From assembly GCA_030533445.1 (NCBI GenBank), contig CM060075.1, positions 40,265,719-40,329,718 on the forward strand: a DNA stretch of 64,000 bases, read 5' to 3'. The notes beneath the pieces were generated by a model. The model searched no databases. It was not told the DNA's origin and saw only the letters and a program-made list of their open reading frames with translations. The position numbers were made by a program, and so were the translations under genes. This document shows, one piece after another, positions 1 through 11,400 of this stretch. Source of the DNA: Cyprinodon diabolis. Taxonomy: Eukaryota; Chordata; Actinopteri; Cyprinodontiformes; Cyprinodontidae. The stretch's first letter is position 1. Every line of letters starts with the position of its first letter.

Positions 1-23
1 TGTAAGTATATACAGTATATATG

Positions 24-205
24 CAACTGGATAGCTCAATAGGTGACTCCGGCACAGGTGACTGGGGTTCGATTCCCAGCATGGACATCCAGGTGGACCC
101 TTAGGCAAGGTCCTTTGTGCTTAGTGGCCTACCTCAGGCATGAGTGATACTGCAAATACAAGAGCCATACCCGCTCGGACGTCGCCACTTGTTTATGTTC
201 AAAGC
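24..205 (+). repeat. tRNA-derived SINE (5' head and body)
   Basis: A pol III A-box-like TAGCTCAATAGG (32-43) is followed by a near-perfect B box, GGTTCGATTCC (66-76), at tRNA-like spacing, then a non-tRNA body with a CCCTTAGGCAAGG stretch common in fish tRNA-SINEs. No acceptor stem closes, so this is not a working tRNA gene. The 3' limit is approximate. Confidence 0.55.
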
Positions 206-450
206 TGAAAAGATTTCAAGGCAGATGGAAATAAACAAGCCGCCCCTTGTTTTTCTGCATTGTTGGGGCCAAAAAAAGGCATCCATGCTGCTTAAATACA
301 TCAGCGTTCCAATTAGAGTTTGCTCTGGTGTGAGTCAACAGAATAGAGAAATGTGCGTGATAGGTATTGAAACATCTTTAAAAAAAATATGAGCAAAAGT
401 CCAGTTGCTTTCCAATTCAAATCTGTTTGTGATTATCTGGTGTAGAGATG
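206..450 (+). repeat. Dispersed repeat, second copy near 6,550-6,870
   Basis: This stretch shares recognisable blocks with 6,550-6,870: 'tgcttaaata' followed by 'cagcg(t/c)tcca', 'gtgtgagtcaacag', and a later 'ttccaatt(c/t)aaa' block. Spacing is conserved, so both are copies of one repeat. I see no coding content and cannot assign a family. Confidence 0.4.
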
Positions 451-484
451 ACAAGTCTCAACTCCAAGGTGAAACGCTTGAGAG

Positions 485-948
485 CAGAGGCGCAGCCAGA
501 AAATCCTAATAGGGGTGGCCAGTCAATAACCAATGTACATTAAGGGGTGGCTGAAAGGCACCAGAACCTCAGCGTCAATCTACACTCTTCCAACAGGAAC
601 GAGCACAACATCCATATTTTCTAAATAATGACAAACTATACTTTCCTGCATTTTATCTTTAATACAAATAATTCAAAATTTAGTTCTGAAAAGAGCAGGA
701 ATTCTGTATCGATCATCTTTAATGTTTGTATATTGATGAGCATAATTAACAATGTTTCTGTTGTCAAGTATTTGTCAATATATGAAAAATGTAAATGTTT
801 AATAAGTTTGAACATTCCCCTTCAGAGTATTGCTGCTGCCACTGTCTGTATTAGAGTGAAAAAGTGCCAGGAGTGGGCACAGGGGTGGCCAATGATTGGC
901 TAAGAGTGGCTATGGCCACCCCTGGCCCCCCATCTAGCTACGCCCCTG
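485..948. mobile_element. hAT-type MITE, 464 bp
   Basis: The imperfect terminal inverted repeats are CAGAGGCGCAGCCAGA at the left and, read inward from the right, CAGGGGCGTAGCTAGA. The flanking 8-mers CTTGAGAG (477-484) and CTTGAGGG (949-956) are a one-mismatch target duplication of the length hAT elements make. The interior is non-coding and contains GGGGTGGCC motifs near both ends. A related truncated copy lies at 3,226-3,957. Confidence 0.7.
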
Positions 949-1187
949 CTTGAGGGGAACGTGCAGCCTTGATGAACACCAGAACCATCTACATTAGCAC
1001 CACCATAGCTAGCACCTGCTGAAGCTTCAACAGGTAAAATACAATCTCATGCGACATTGATGCTATTGAAAGTATATTCTCTAATTGACATAAAACTCAG
1101 ACTGAGCCGGATTATGTTGGAGGTCTCTGTTAAAAGGGAGATTAACTTTCCATTGTCACAACAAGCTGGCTTTGTGTGAGCAATACC

Positions 1188-1230
1188 AGAATACCAGCTG
1201 ATTGCTGTCGATACAATCAGCTGGTATTCT
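1188..1230. repeat. Perfect hairpin, 17-bp arms
   Basis: AGAATACCAGCTGATTG (1188-1204) pairs without mismatch with 1214-1230 across a 9-nt loop. No T-run or gene edge adjoins it, so I do not call it a terminator. It may be the core of a small foldback element or a structured RNA. Confidence 0.8.
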
Positions 1231-1324
1231 TCAGATGGAAAACTTTGAAATCTGACTGTATGATCTGGCTGAATTGTCTCTTTAAAGTGCCTTAAGATTA
1301 CATGTGTTGTGACTTAAATCTCAG

Positions 1325-1595
1325 CACTGGAAAAATTATCTAGAAATAAGTAAAAAATGTCTTAAATTAGGTGTATTTACCCTTAATTTTAGTAGGTAAA
1401 TAAGATTTCTACTCTTGAAATAAGATAATTAGATAATGTGCGCTTGAAATAAGACAATGCAATTGTTTTTTTCTCATTTTAAGTGCAAATTGTCTTGTTC
1501 CATTGGCAAAATGTCTCTTTTACCTCCTAAATCCAATAACAAATGTAGATATTTTAAGAAAAAATGACTTATCTAGATTTCCATTTTTTCCAGTG
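1325..1595. mobile_element. CACTG-terminated MITE, 271 bp
   Basis: It begins CACTGGAAAAA and ends TTTTTTCCAGTG, an inverted-repeat pair. The interior is AT-rich, with several 'gaaataaga' and 'aatgtct' blocks. The same element, in the other orientation, sits upstream of both lectin copies (37,538-37,829 and 50,850-51,141). It is non-coding. Confidence 0.65.
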
Positions 1596-3225
1596 AGAAC
1601 TCTGAGATTAAAGTCAGAATTCTGACTTTTTTCCCACATTGAACTGAAATAAAATTTAAAAATCTGTAAACCGTTTTTTTTTTTTTTTTTCCAGTGGCTC
1701 TAATCCTCTTCCGTATAAACAGCTTCATAGGGGACAATTAGGTCCTCCATGCCTGCCTGAACACGCGCCGCACAGGAGCTTTGAAGTCTACAAAAAGTAG
1801 AATGAGTTTCGTTTTGGGAGAGTAAACAAACAAACAAACTTGCCGTTTTTTCGGTCTTTGTTTTACGTGAAAGCAGCTCGTTTTTTTTTTTTTTTTTTTT
1901 TTTTGTTTCTGCTTGTTTATTTTACACCCAGAAAACGCTGATTGCTGGATTAAAGATGATTAAAATCTCCCTCCTCACCTGTCAACAATGGTGTTTCTAT
2001 GGCAATAAAAAGTTACTTATGTCCCATTCATTCTTACTAACGCTTTAATTAAATGAATTCCTTATCAATCTGTATAGATAAATAAAATAACAAAAGCAAA
2101 TTATTCTAAGAAATAAACACATTAATGAATGGATCAGTTGATACGCTTAAATCGCGAATAAAGACCTACTATTAATTTTTCAGTTCATTTTTTTTTATTT
2201 CCAAATGTGAAACTCTTTACAGATTGGTTTTCTAAGTAGCCTGGATACTATGAGGAAAGAAAAGACATGTCGATCATGACATATTGGCCTACATCCATTC
2301 ATGAGCAGACAAGTTGAAAAGTGAAGAAAATATAAGTGAAACTATTTCCTACCTTTAATTAAAACCGCTGAAAGCACCAGGTGAAGACGAAAATACATCA
2401 CAGGGAGTATAACACGGTTAATTTGTCTGTCAGGAGAAATAAAAGTTGGTGTCATAACATATTCTGGAAAACATTAACCCCCCAATATTCAACTAGGAAG
2501 AGCTGCAGCGTTTATTTGTGTGGCGTTCAAACGAACTCCGAAAAACTGCTTTCAGATCCCAAATACGGGTCAAGAAGACGTGAAAACATCGCAAAAGTCT
2601 TGTTTAAAATGAAAAGAAACTTTAATCCCACCAGCTAGAGATCTATGTAATCTGAATGTTTTACTGAATACTAGTGACGGGTTGTCCAGCACCAGCAGCA
2701 CGGATGAGTCCGTGCTTCGTGAAGCGCACAGAACAAAACTCTGCGTCGGTACGCTTGTTGTTTCAAGAAAGTCACGTGACCGATACCTGAGTTGTTTCTA
2801 ACTGCCTGACACACTAAACTGCGTTTAAAAACGTATTTATATGCATGTTGTCTCATCTTTTGCGGTTTATTATTATAAAATTATCAAGAATGTCGGAGCA
2901 GCCTAAAAGAAGCAGGAATGTTTCAGCCGTTGCGTTTTTATTTAAATTTTCTCATTGTCTCATAATTTCCTCTCAGTTGTCACTCAACTTATCTAAATTT
3001 ATGTACCGTTATCACCGTACTTATTTTTTAAAATTATGATTTAAAAACCTAGTTCATAAGCATCCTCTTTCACATTTCCCCCTAAATTATCGCGTTATGA
3101 TATGTTTACATTAGTTATTGGCTGCATCTAAAAATATCAATGATAATTTCAATTTAAACACAAATATTAAATAATACAATATAACCTACAATAGCTTAAA
3201 TTATATTATTGTTCTAGGTCATCAA
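1596..3225. other. AT-rich stretch without recognisable gene
   Basis: It contains T-runs at about 1,672-1,691 and 1,880-1,903 and a short GC-richer piece at 2,675-2,830 with a GTCACGTGAC palindrome. Open frames are short and show no domain I recognise. It may be transposon-derived, but no termini were found. Confidence 0.4.
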
Positions 3226-3957
3226 TTCAGATGGGGGGTCGGGGGTGGCCATGGCCACCCTCAGCCAGTCATTGGCCACCCCTGTAGCCACCCCTGCCAT
3301 TTTTTCCCCCTCTAATACAGATGGTGGCAGCAGTAATGCACTCGATTGAAATATTCAAACCATTTAAATTTTTTTTTGTGGTTCATTCTGCACATCAATA
3401 TACTAACATTAAAGATGATAAATACAGATTAAATGCTCTTTTCAGAACTAGATTTTGTGTCACATGGGGTAAAGAGAATATGTGTCTCTGCACGTCATCT
3501 GGGAGACTTCAGTGAAATCATAGACAAATAACAATCTTAATAAAAACTTATCAAATAATCAATTTATGTAGATATTGGTACATGTAAATATCAATTTTAT
3601 GCAGAATATTTATTGATACAAGTAGGTAAGTAAAGATGGAAAAGATTAATGTTAATGTTTTTACAGATGGAAAAGATTTACGGCCCAGATTTCAAAACTC
3701 AAAGAATTTTATCCACTATGCCTTTTATTTAGAAAGCACGGATCTTTAAATATATGCCTCTATTTGTTAGCAAAGGCTGTAGGAAAGCATGGTTTGTCTT
3801 TATGTAGAAAATATTGATGTTTTGCTCGTTAATTTTCCTGTTGGAAAAGTGTAGATGGACCCTCAGGTTTTGGTGCCTATCTGCTTTTGGCCACCCCTCA
3901 GTGTACATTGGTTAGTGCCTGGCCACCCTTATTAAAATTTTCTGGATACGCCTCTGC
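3226..3957 (-). mobile_element. Truncated hAT-type element, relative of 485-948
   Basis: Read from 3,957 on the minus strand it starts CAGAGGCGTATCCAGAAAAT, matching the left end of the 485-948 element, and continues with the shared 'ggtggccag' and 'ctaaccaatgtaca' blocks. The far end at about 3,228 matches the inner right arm of that element ('atggggggtc' then 'gggggtggcc') but lacks its last bases. No duplicate of the flank was found, consistent with truncation. Confidence 0.55.
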
Positions 3958-4128
3958 ATCAAATCAATTCAATTTAGTCTGTCAAAAAAGCTGCCTCAAG
4001 TTTCTTTAAAGTTCCAGCAGGTGTCAGTGTTCTGTGAGACAGCATCACTACAGTTTGGCATTCTGTCGAAACGCTTCAAGATGCCCCAATAACCTATCAC
4101 TGTTTTAGACTAATCATTAATTGGCTAC

Positions 4129-4131
<3 letters not shown>

Positions 4132-4194
<63 letters not shown>
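4132..4194. repeat. (TA)n microsatellite with (CA) tail
   Basis: This is an uninterrupted TA run of about 50 bases that ends in a short CA run. It is a simple repeat, likely length-polymorphic. Confidence 0.95.
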
Positions 4195-4195
<1 letters not shown>

Positions 4196-4754
4196 GCTAT
4201 TGTTGAACGTATAATATTTTACACAGGAGAAGAATGATAGGGGCTTGTTCTTAATGCCTTTCCCCAATGACCAGGGATTTCATGGTTGTGTCTGCACTGG
4301 AAATGTTATAATTGGGTATAATGTTGAGCACAAAGCTAACAACCTGTAGATGATATGAATAAACCACCAGCACCACACCTTATTTACACCCCCGTGTATT
4401 TGGACTGGCAAGTTGTGATGGCATAAATAATGGCACATCCAGTTTTTTATAGTCTAGAAAAGCTGATTAATGATGATTGATGATACCAATGGCTTGCCAT
4501 AGCTAGCTCTTAACAAAATGCTTCCGATTCTACATGACACTTTTCTTATGCACATCTCTAACCTTAATATGGACAGCATCTAAGTTGAAGCACCAGATTC
4601 TTCTTTGCTGCTCAAAGTGTTTGGTTTAAATACAGCATTACATTAGATAAAGTTTAATTACCAATTCCGCTGTGCAATTTCACTAGCAGATTATGAATAT
4701 ATCAAATAACTAAGACTGGAAGTTATAGTTAATTAATAGGCCGTTCAAAGCAAG

Positions 4755-5293
4755 TGTCATGATCTTGGCAACAATGGCTGGGTTTGACTCTTTTTTTCTC
4801 TCATCTGCTTTGCTCCACCCTGCACTCATTTTCTCTAATCAGATCCACCTGTTCCAAGCCATTGGTGCAAGATTATTGGAGCTTTTTGTGGGACTAATTC
4901 AAGCATACCCTGTTGTGTTTAATTCTTCCTGTTCCTGACCCGTTTCTGCCACCGGACTTCTCAGTTTTTAGACCTGTCTTCTGACCCCGGCTTGGATTTG
5001 TCCCTCTGGATCCTTTAGTTCCTCTACGTGTTCTGGCTGCTGCTGGTCACTGTTCCTCTTCTCTCCTGGATCTCTGGAATATGGATTTTGCTCCTTCTTC
5101 TGGGCTTGGGGTGAACTTTAACAGGTTGGTGACTTTCATGCTTATTATGATTCCCAGTTTGAATTCTGAAATCACTGACCTGAGTCTCTGTTTCTAAAGA
5201 GAATCCAGTGAGCCCGTCCCAGCTGACAAGCAGCCGCAAACTTTATTAAATAAACGCTTGTTTCTCCAACTGATCTGTCTGCTTGAATTGACA
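4755..5293 (+). mobile_element. Solo LTR, 539 bp
   Basis: It starts TGTCATGATC and ends ...TTGACA, the TG...CA ends of an LTR. A polyadenylation signal (AATAAA, about 5,246-5,255) lies near the 3' end. Flanks GCAAG and CCAAG are a one-mismatch 5-bp duplication. Body blocks such as 'tttgctccaccctg', 'gttcctgacc' and 'ggcttggatt' recur in the LTR-like sequence at 43,568 and 58,520. No internal gag or pol is attached. Confidence 0.6.
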
Positions 5294-7008
5294 CCAAGGG
5301 CAATACCAATGAACGATTATTCGATAAATGATTATAACTATAATCTGCTTACTCACCAATGTTATTTAATCTTTATCCATGGTTGGACTCCTTGACTGGC
5401 TGTTAAAATCGAGTTGTCTTTTCTACGAGTGGATTTAATCATTTAGACTATGGTTATCAGAAGAGTTATAAAAAAAAATATAGGAAATTGTCTCCATCCA
5501 AAAGGATGGATTTGGTTCTGAGTGATAAATCGTTCATTGTTATAAATAATCACAGACTACTACAGTTGAAATATAGGTTTCTTTATTACCTAATAAACCC
5601 CGTTACAGTATTATGTCTAATAACTATGCAAACAATACACACTACTGAAAATGAGCACAAGGTAAATGAGAGGCTAATAAAAGGGGGAAAGGTCTAAGAG
5701 TTTGTTTCAAAGAGTTTGTAATGTACCTTAGAATTTTAAGGCTTCATGGATTGATAATGCATTTAAGGGTGTCCTTTAAAATTACACCAGATTAATGTAA
5801 ATAACTGAGGCAGGGATCTTAAATGCAATTAAAAACATCAAACTTCACTCATTTTTCAAATGAACAATGAACAACGACTCAGAAATGTATTCAGATGAAT
5901 TAGCACTGGGGCTAAATAGGTTAGCTCGGGCAGTGCCAGAAGACCAGGCTACGAGGCCCAGCTTGTCAAAGGGCAATGAACTTTGTCCTATGATGGCCGC
6001 CACCACGTACGCTTGTGATTGAAGATGAGGTAGCCTGAGCCTATAATGCTAGACAATCAAATGTCAGCACATAACTCTTTTGATAAAGAAGAAAAAAAAT
6101 AGAGACAAAGACCACACAGCACCAATAGTTCAAAATCAGATTCAATTAGCGTCAGCCTTCAGTTAAGAACTCTTTACTTAAGAACCCAGCCTTTGGAAAC
6201 TATAAAGCTTTATTGTTCAGAAAAACAATTCATACAAACATATCTATCCTAACCTCGGCCAAGCTTGAGTAACTCAATAAGCACCAGATAAAAAGGGACA
6301 AAGGCATTACCCTGTGTTGTTCGGGGATGAAAAGGAACTAACGATGTTCCACTGGTTTGGTTTAGAAGCCCAGTCCACTCGGTCCAACAGGCAGCTCTTG
6401 GAGAGACTTGAGTTAGTTTGATCCAAAACAACAGAGAAAGGTCTCAGGGGCATGATTTGTTTGATCACTTACAGCAGCTTTAAGAAGATGTCTCTTTAGA
6501 GTGCCAGCTGACAGCTTCGATGCAGTGGTGCACCATGCAAACTCCCTGGCAAAATGCAGTTTGACAAGGACTGCTCCGTGGGCTGCAAACAAGAGTCGAC
6601 CAGGCAAAAAACTAGATGTTTTTTCTCATCAAGACTCTACTTTCAGTTTGCTCTGAATTGTAAAAATTACCCTGATTTCTGGCTATTTGATTTGCATCTG
6701 ACTTGGACTATGTGCAGGAGGATGGAAGTCAATACTGCTTAAATACCTCAGCGCTCCACTATAGTTTGCTGTGGTGTGAGTCAACAGATTTTAAAAGGCT
6801 CCTGGATTGTCGAAATAACAATTTTTAAGTTGGTGCCTTCCAATTTAAACCTGTTTTTGATAGACTTTTGTTCAAAGACCACAAATAAGATTTCAGGATG
6901 TTTATTCTTCCTAAATATCTAAAAAATACATATCAAAATTATAAAGAAAATAAGCTATGTACATTTTTAAAGTAAAAAATAGTGTAGCTTTAAGAGTTTT
7001 AGGTACGG
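5294..7008. other. Stretch without recognisable gene
   Basis: It holds the second copy of a dispersed repeat (about 6,550-6,870, see 206-450) and a possible degraded SINE near 5,915-6,020. Short open frames on both strands have no recognisable domain. Confidence 0.4.
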
Positions 7009-7200
7009 TAAATATAATGCTGGGGACTGCTGGCCTAGTGAGTTACAGCAGTGCGCTTTATGCTCTGAGAAGGTTGCAAATAGCGGTTTTATCCCAACAT
7101 CCTCCACTCTGGGTTCCCTAGCAAAACCCTTAACCCCTGACGGCTCCATGGTACACAATGGCAGCCCACTGCCCCCCAAGGGGATGGGTTTTATATTTAT
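7009..7200 (+). repeat. SINE-like repeat
   Basis: A tRNA-like head ('ggcctagtgagttacagcag') is followed by a body with 'agcaaaacccttaacccctg' and 'gcccactgccccccaagggg', blocks usual in fish tRNA-SINEs. The B box is degraded (GGTTTTATCCC). Family assignment is from recollection. Confidence 0.45.
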
Positions 7201-7908
7201 GAAGAAACAAAAACTGAGCATGTTTCACACTTTATAAAACAATAGTATCTGCACACAAAAATAGGTTCACAGGGATGTAAAAATTATAATAATCAAAAGT
7301 ACCGCACACAGTTGTTAAACAGCAAAAGTTAAACTATAAGTCCAGAGGCCTAAATCTGATCAGTTGAGTGAGGAAAATATTCACTCAGACTCAGAACTTA
7401 TTCAACATTCAGGCATACTCCTACCATGTAACAAGTTTTGTGTCGCTTAAGCCTCTTTCCCACTGAAAATACTGGGTTATTGCATGTTTTTCAAACATGG
7501 TCGACCCCTAAATTTGAATTTGGCTCCCTTCCCCTTGGCAAAAAAGCTGGGTCAAGCCCCTTGCTGGCAGTGGCTGCTCCCCGCCACTGTGTGTCTGCCG
7601 ACCATTACCCTGGTGTAGCGTTGATGCTGTCACCAGTGTTACAGCAAGAAGGAAAATAATAGAGAGCAACATGTAAGGAAGCCAGGGCATAGTAAGTCGG
7701 CTTTATAGTTTTGCTAATTTATCTACCAGAATTCCTCTCACATTGCTACGCCATGTTTATCGAATGTAAACAGAGTTGTTATGACTTGTTAGATCAGACG
7801 AGATTGGCGTGGCTGTGTTGATGTCTGTACATCGCTCTCAATGTCATGTAAATTAGTGGGTCAACCCGGTTCAGGTGTTCCCACAGTATGCTGATCAGCC
7901 GAAGCTCC
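7201..7908. other. 3' flank of the Ig-receptor gene
   Basis: No coding sequence was recognised. On the minus strand this should include the 3' UTR of the receptor gene. I found no AATAAA close to the stop; the first on that strand is near 6,901-6,906, so the 3' end is unresolved. Confidence 0.4.
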
Positions 7909-8471
7909 TCAATGCTCAGGTAAAGGAGGCAGGGGAATGTAACCTTTTTTGGATCGGAAAGATGGAAGAAATCCTAAGGAGTGTCGACGAGGATATAAGC
8001 ACCCTTTCTTAACAGGGTTGGTCCTGGGATCCATTGCAGGGCAAAAAGCATTTTCATCTAGTTTGACTCCAGCTGAGTTAGAGCAAAACAGCAGAGTTGG
8101 GCTGCTGTGAAAGCGGAAAAGACTGTGCTTTGCATGGTCAGGACCAGGATTGCTGCTTTGGCTTTGGGGTTCTTCTTTTAGATCATTCTTTTTGGAGACG
8201 GTAGCAGAACTTTGTTTTGTTACGTGATCATTGCGTAGCCTGCTAGCCATGGCTTGGAATTCCCCCCACAGTTTAAGGATCATCTCATCTTTCTTACAGT
8301 TCTCAAACCTGAGATCAGCCACCTCTTTTTCTAGGTTCTCCATAGTCCTATTTTCTGTATTGTCAGCCCCATCAATCATACTTGGTCTTATCAAGAGCTG
8401 CACGCTTTCGCAGGTGACACCTGTTAATTCAGGATTTGATTCAATCCTTTTTGTTACCTGCCTTCTCTTAC
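7909..8471 (-). CDS. Receptor exon 6: cytoplasmic tail
   Basis: The acceptor 'tccttacag' precedes phase-1 coding that starts Gly-Lys-Arg-Arg, a basic membrane stop. The exon encodes about 187 residues with a leucine/glutamate heptad region ([14 protein letters not shown]), a serine-rich linker and a proline-rich end (PLPPLP, a possible SH3 ligand). The stop is TGA at 7,911-7,909. Confidence 0.85.
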
Positions 8472-11400
8472 CTGTAAGGAGACAAACAAATAGGAGATCA
8501 GCAAGGAGATCAACTTTCAAAATTTTTATCCATGGTCTCTTTTTGAAAGGGATCACTTGCAAACAATTTAGTTTAATGAGTAAAAACTTTCAGATTTACC
8601 ATATTTCGAACAAGTGAACCAGATGCAGAAGACAAACAATCCAAGAAGGGAAACTGAAGCTACAACTTCAAGAAAGAACATGGCAACCTTGAAGTCAGAC
8701 ATCTTCCACTGAGCTGAAAAAACACAATAGTCACATCAATATATGTATCATATTTTATTTAGTGGCTTCAAATTCTTTCTTTCTTTAATTGCTCATCTAC
8801 TTTATCCTCACAATAGTGAATCAAGACTATCAGTAAAAAAACAATTGAAACCGGTCAACTTTATATAAAATACATAACAGACAAAATCAGCGATTTAATT
8901 AGTAACTCAACACATTTTACCATCTTTTCTTCTATTACCATTATAATTGCAATACATTTCACATTTTACCTTTCATTGTGTTTTATTTACCTGAGAAATC
9001 ATAAAGTCTCTCTCTCTATATATATACTGTATATATATATAAAACACTGAAATTTCTTGCCAATCTTTGACATTGAAAAGTCACACCGTATCATACATAT
9101 AAAATACAGAAGTTTTATAAGTGTGAAATAAAATGAAGTTTAAAGTTTTAAATAAGAAAAAATAAATAAAATAAATAAATATATATATATATACCTGAGA
9201 TATTATATATTATACCTGAGAGGAAGATGTCTAAAGTCCTGCTCTGGTTCGTCTCAATCTGTTCCACTCTGCAGATGACCCTGTGATTACAAATTCAGTC
9301 AGGTTTTAGTTTTAATCATATTTGCAATCATAATTTTAGACGTATGCAATATTAAGCACAGTTATTGTTACTTTATTGACGCTCCAGCTAAAATTCCCAT
9401 TTTCAATATTTTTTGTTCCCATTTAAATTAAACAACCTAAAGGTTTAACTCCAATGCTTCTAAAACATTGGTTGGTTTGATTTTTCTCTTGAGTTACACA
9501 TATCCTAAGGACTTATTTACTGTTTGGTTAAGAGTGAAAAAATATCAATACTGTACATGCAGCATCACGGATAATACCTGGAGCACAGATAATGGTTTTA
9601 AATTAACATTAAGAAAGAAAGAGCTTCTGATGCAACATGTCCTCTCATAACCATCTTCTCTAACAATGACCTTCCGTCCATCAGTTTTCTCCCACTTAGT
9701 CCTTGTCAGGGTTGCAGTGGGGCTGATGCCTATCTCCAACAGTCTATGGGTGAGAGGAGGGGTACACCCTGGACACCTCACCAGTCTGTCTCAGGGCAAC
9801 ACTGACAAACACAAAGTTACAAAGCCATGCACACTCACTACCTACTAAGGACAATGTAGAAAAGCCTAACTACGACCTTTTGTGCCTTATCCTTGAAGTA
9901 AAGTGGTGTAAACAACTGTTCCATGGACATCGCTTAGATCATTATCTAGCCCAGGATATTTTCCACAATGACAGTGAATCAGTCCCCCACTGACCTCAAT
10001 TCAGTGATGATACAAACAGCATTTGGTCTTCTAGATAGGGACCTTTACATTGAAAGCAGAGCAACACTCTTAACAATGAATTGAATCAGTTCAATACAAT
10101 TACCTTCTCTTACATGCAAAGTCTTTACGAATCAGTACTACTATGTTACTTAAGCAGCAGACCCTTTAAATTTCCTCTTGCCTGTGGCTCTTGGGCCTCG
10201 ATAGGGGAGATAATTCGGTTTTCAGCAGAGGCTACATATGTGGCCACCAAATCCCCACCGGAGAAGATTCTCCATTTGCTTGCTGACTCAGACTACTTAC
10301 TTCCTGTGACTCAGAACGGTTGAACGTAGCATCTTGTTTTTCCTGCATTTCAAACCAGATTAAAGGCAGTGTTTTGTGAAACTGCCTGCTGAAGCAGATG
10401 AGAAACTCTCTACTTCTGGTCTACCCATAGAACAGCTGGACATAGTTGCTGTTCTGCAGAGGAGCTGCTAGAAGCTGCTGACCTATGCCCTACCAGTTCT
10501 GCCACTGCCTGGAACTGTGAAACCAACCATGATGCATTGGTTCAGCTGCTGTTCGGAGATGTGCTGCCGCCGTCCGAGCCGCTGCTACAAGCTATCCGGT
10601 GCCTTATGGGGACCGCAGTGCTAAGGCTGCTGTGAGTGACAAAATTAAACCCTGCAAAGTTTCCTTCTAAATGTTTACATCAATAATACAAGTCTTTTCG
10701 AGATCTACCGGTTGGAAAAGTGGACTGTGTTCCTGAGCTGAATCAAGACAGAGTTTTGCCCCAACCGAAAAATACCCCATCCCCTCCATTCCACTGGGCC
10801 AACAAGTAAACATAAGTTCCACTTTTATGTTGCTTAATAAATATTCTGCTTGGGCAAGACGCAGTAGAACAGATATTTTACTTGTGTTTTATCTGGAAGA
10901 AACTTTCTGATTCATCTGCCGATTTTTGGTTTTTAAATAAATGTTCTGAACTGAATGCTAATGCTCAGTGAGCCTGACTGAACGATTCATGCTGAGTGTT
11001 ATTGTTTGCTTCGTTCCCTTTTTCATTTATTTGGAGAGTTAGGCTACTATGTTGGGTCCAGCTAGCACCATTATCTCTAAGCTACCTCACTGCTGGCCCT
11101 ATGGCAAGCTGGACTTACCTACTCTCTCCGGCTCTCGTGTTTTTGGCGCTGATGGTTGGGTTTTTTCGCTTGCTCCTTGTTCAACTGTCTAAATGGTCCA
11201 GCGGCTGCTTAGCGCCGATAATTTCCACCTGGTTCCTCTGCTATTTCCTGCTATAAGTTTGCTTGCCTTCCATCAGTGCCACATTATTCAAACAGTTCGG
11301 TGAGATTAACTCTAGTGTTCTGAATTTTGTTCTGTGTTCCTGATTGTGACCAGTTTCTGCCCTGTGGATCCAGAGTTTTGTTTTAAAACTGTGAATATTA

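Noticed and set aside
24..97. tRNA gene
   Set aside because: A and B boxes are present, but the acceptor and anticodon stems do not close; it continues into a SINE body.
8231..8617. 128-residue plus-strand open frame
   Set aside because: Antisense to the receptor tail exon; no domain.
10996..11256. Hydrophobic 86-residue frame, possible membrane protein
   Set aside because: Composition-driven, no family, inside a receptor intron.
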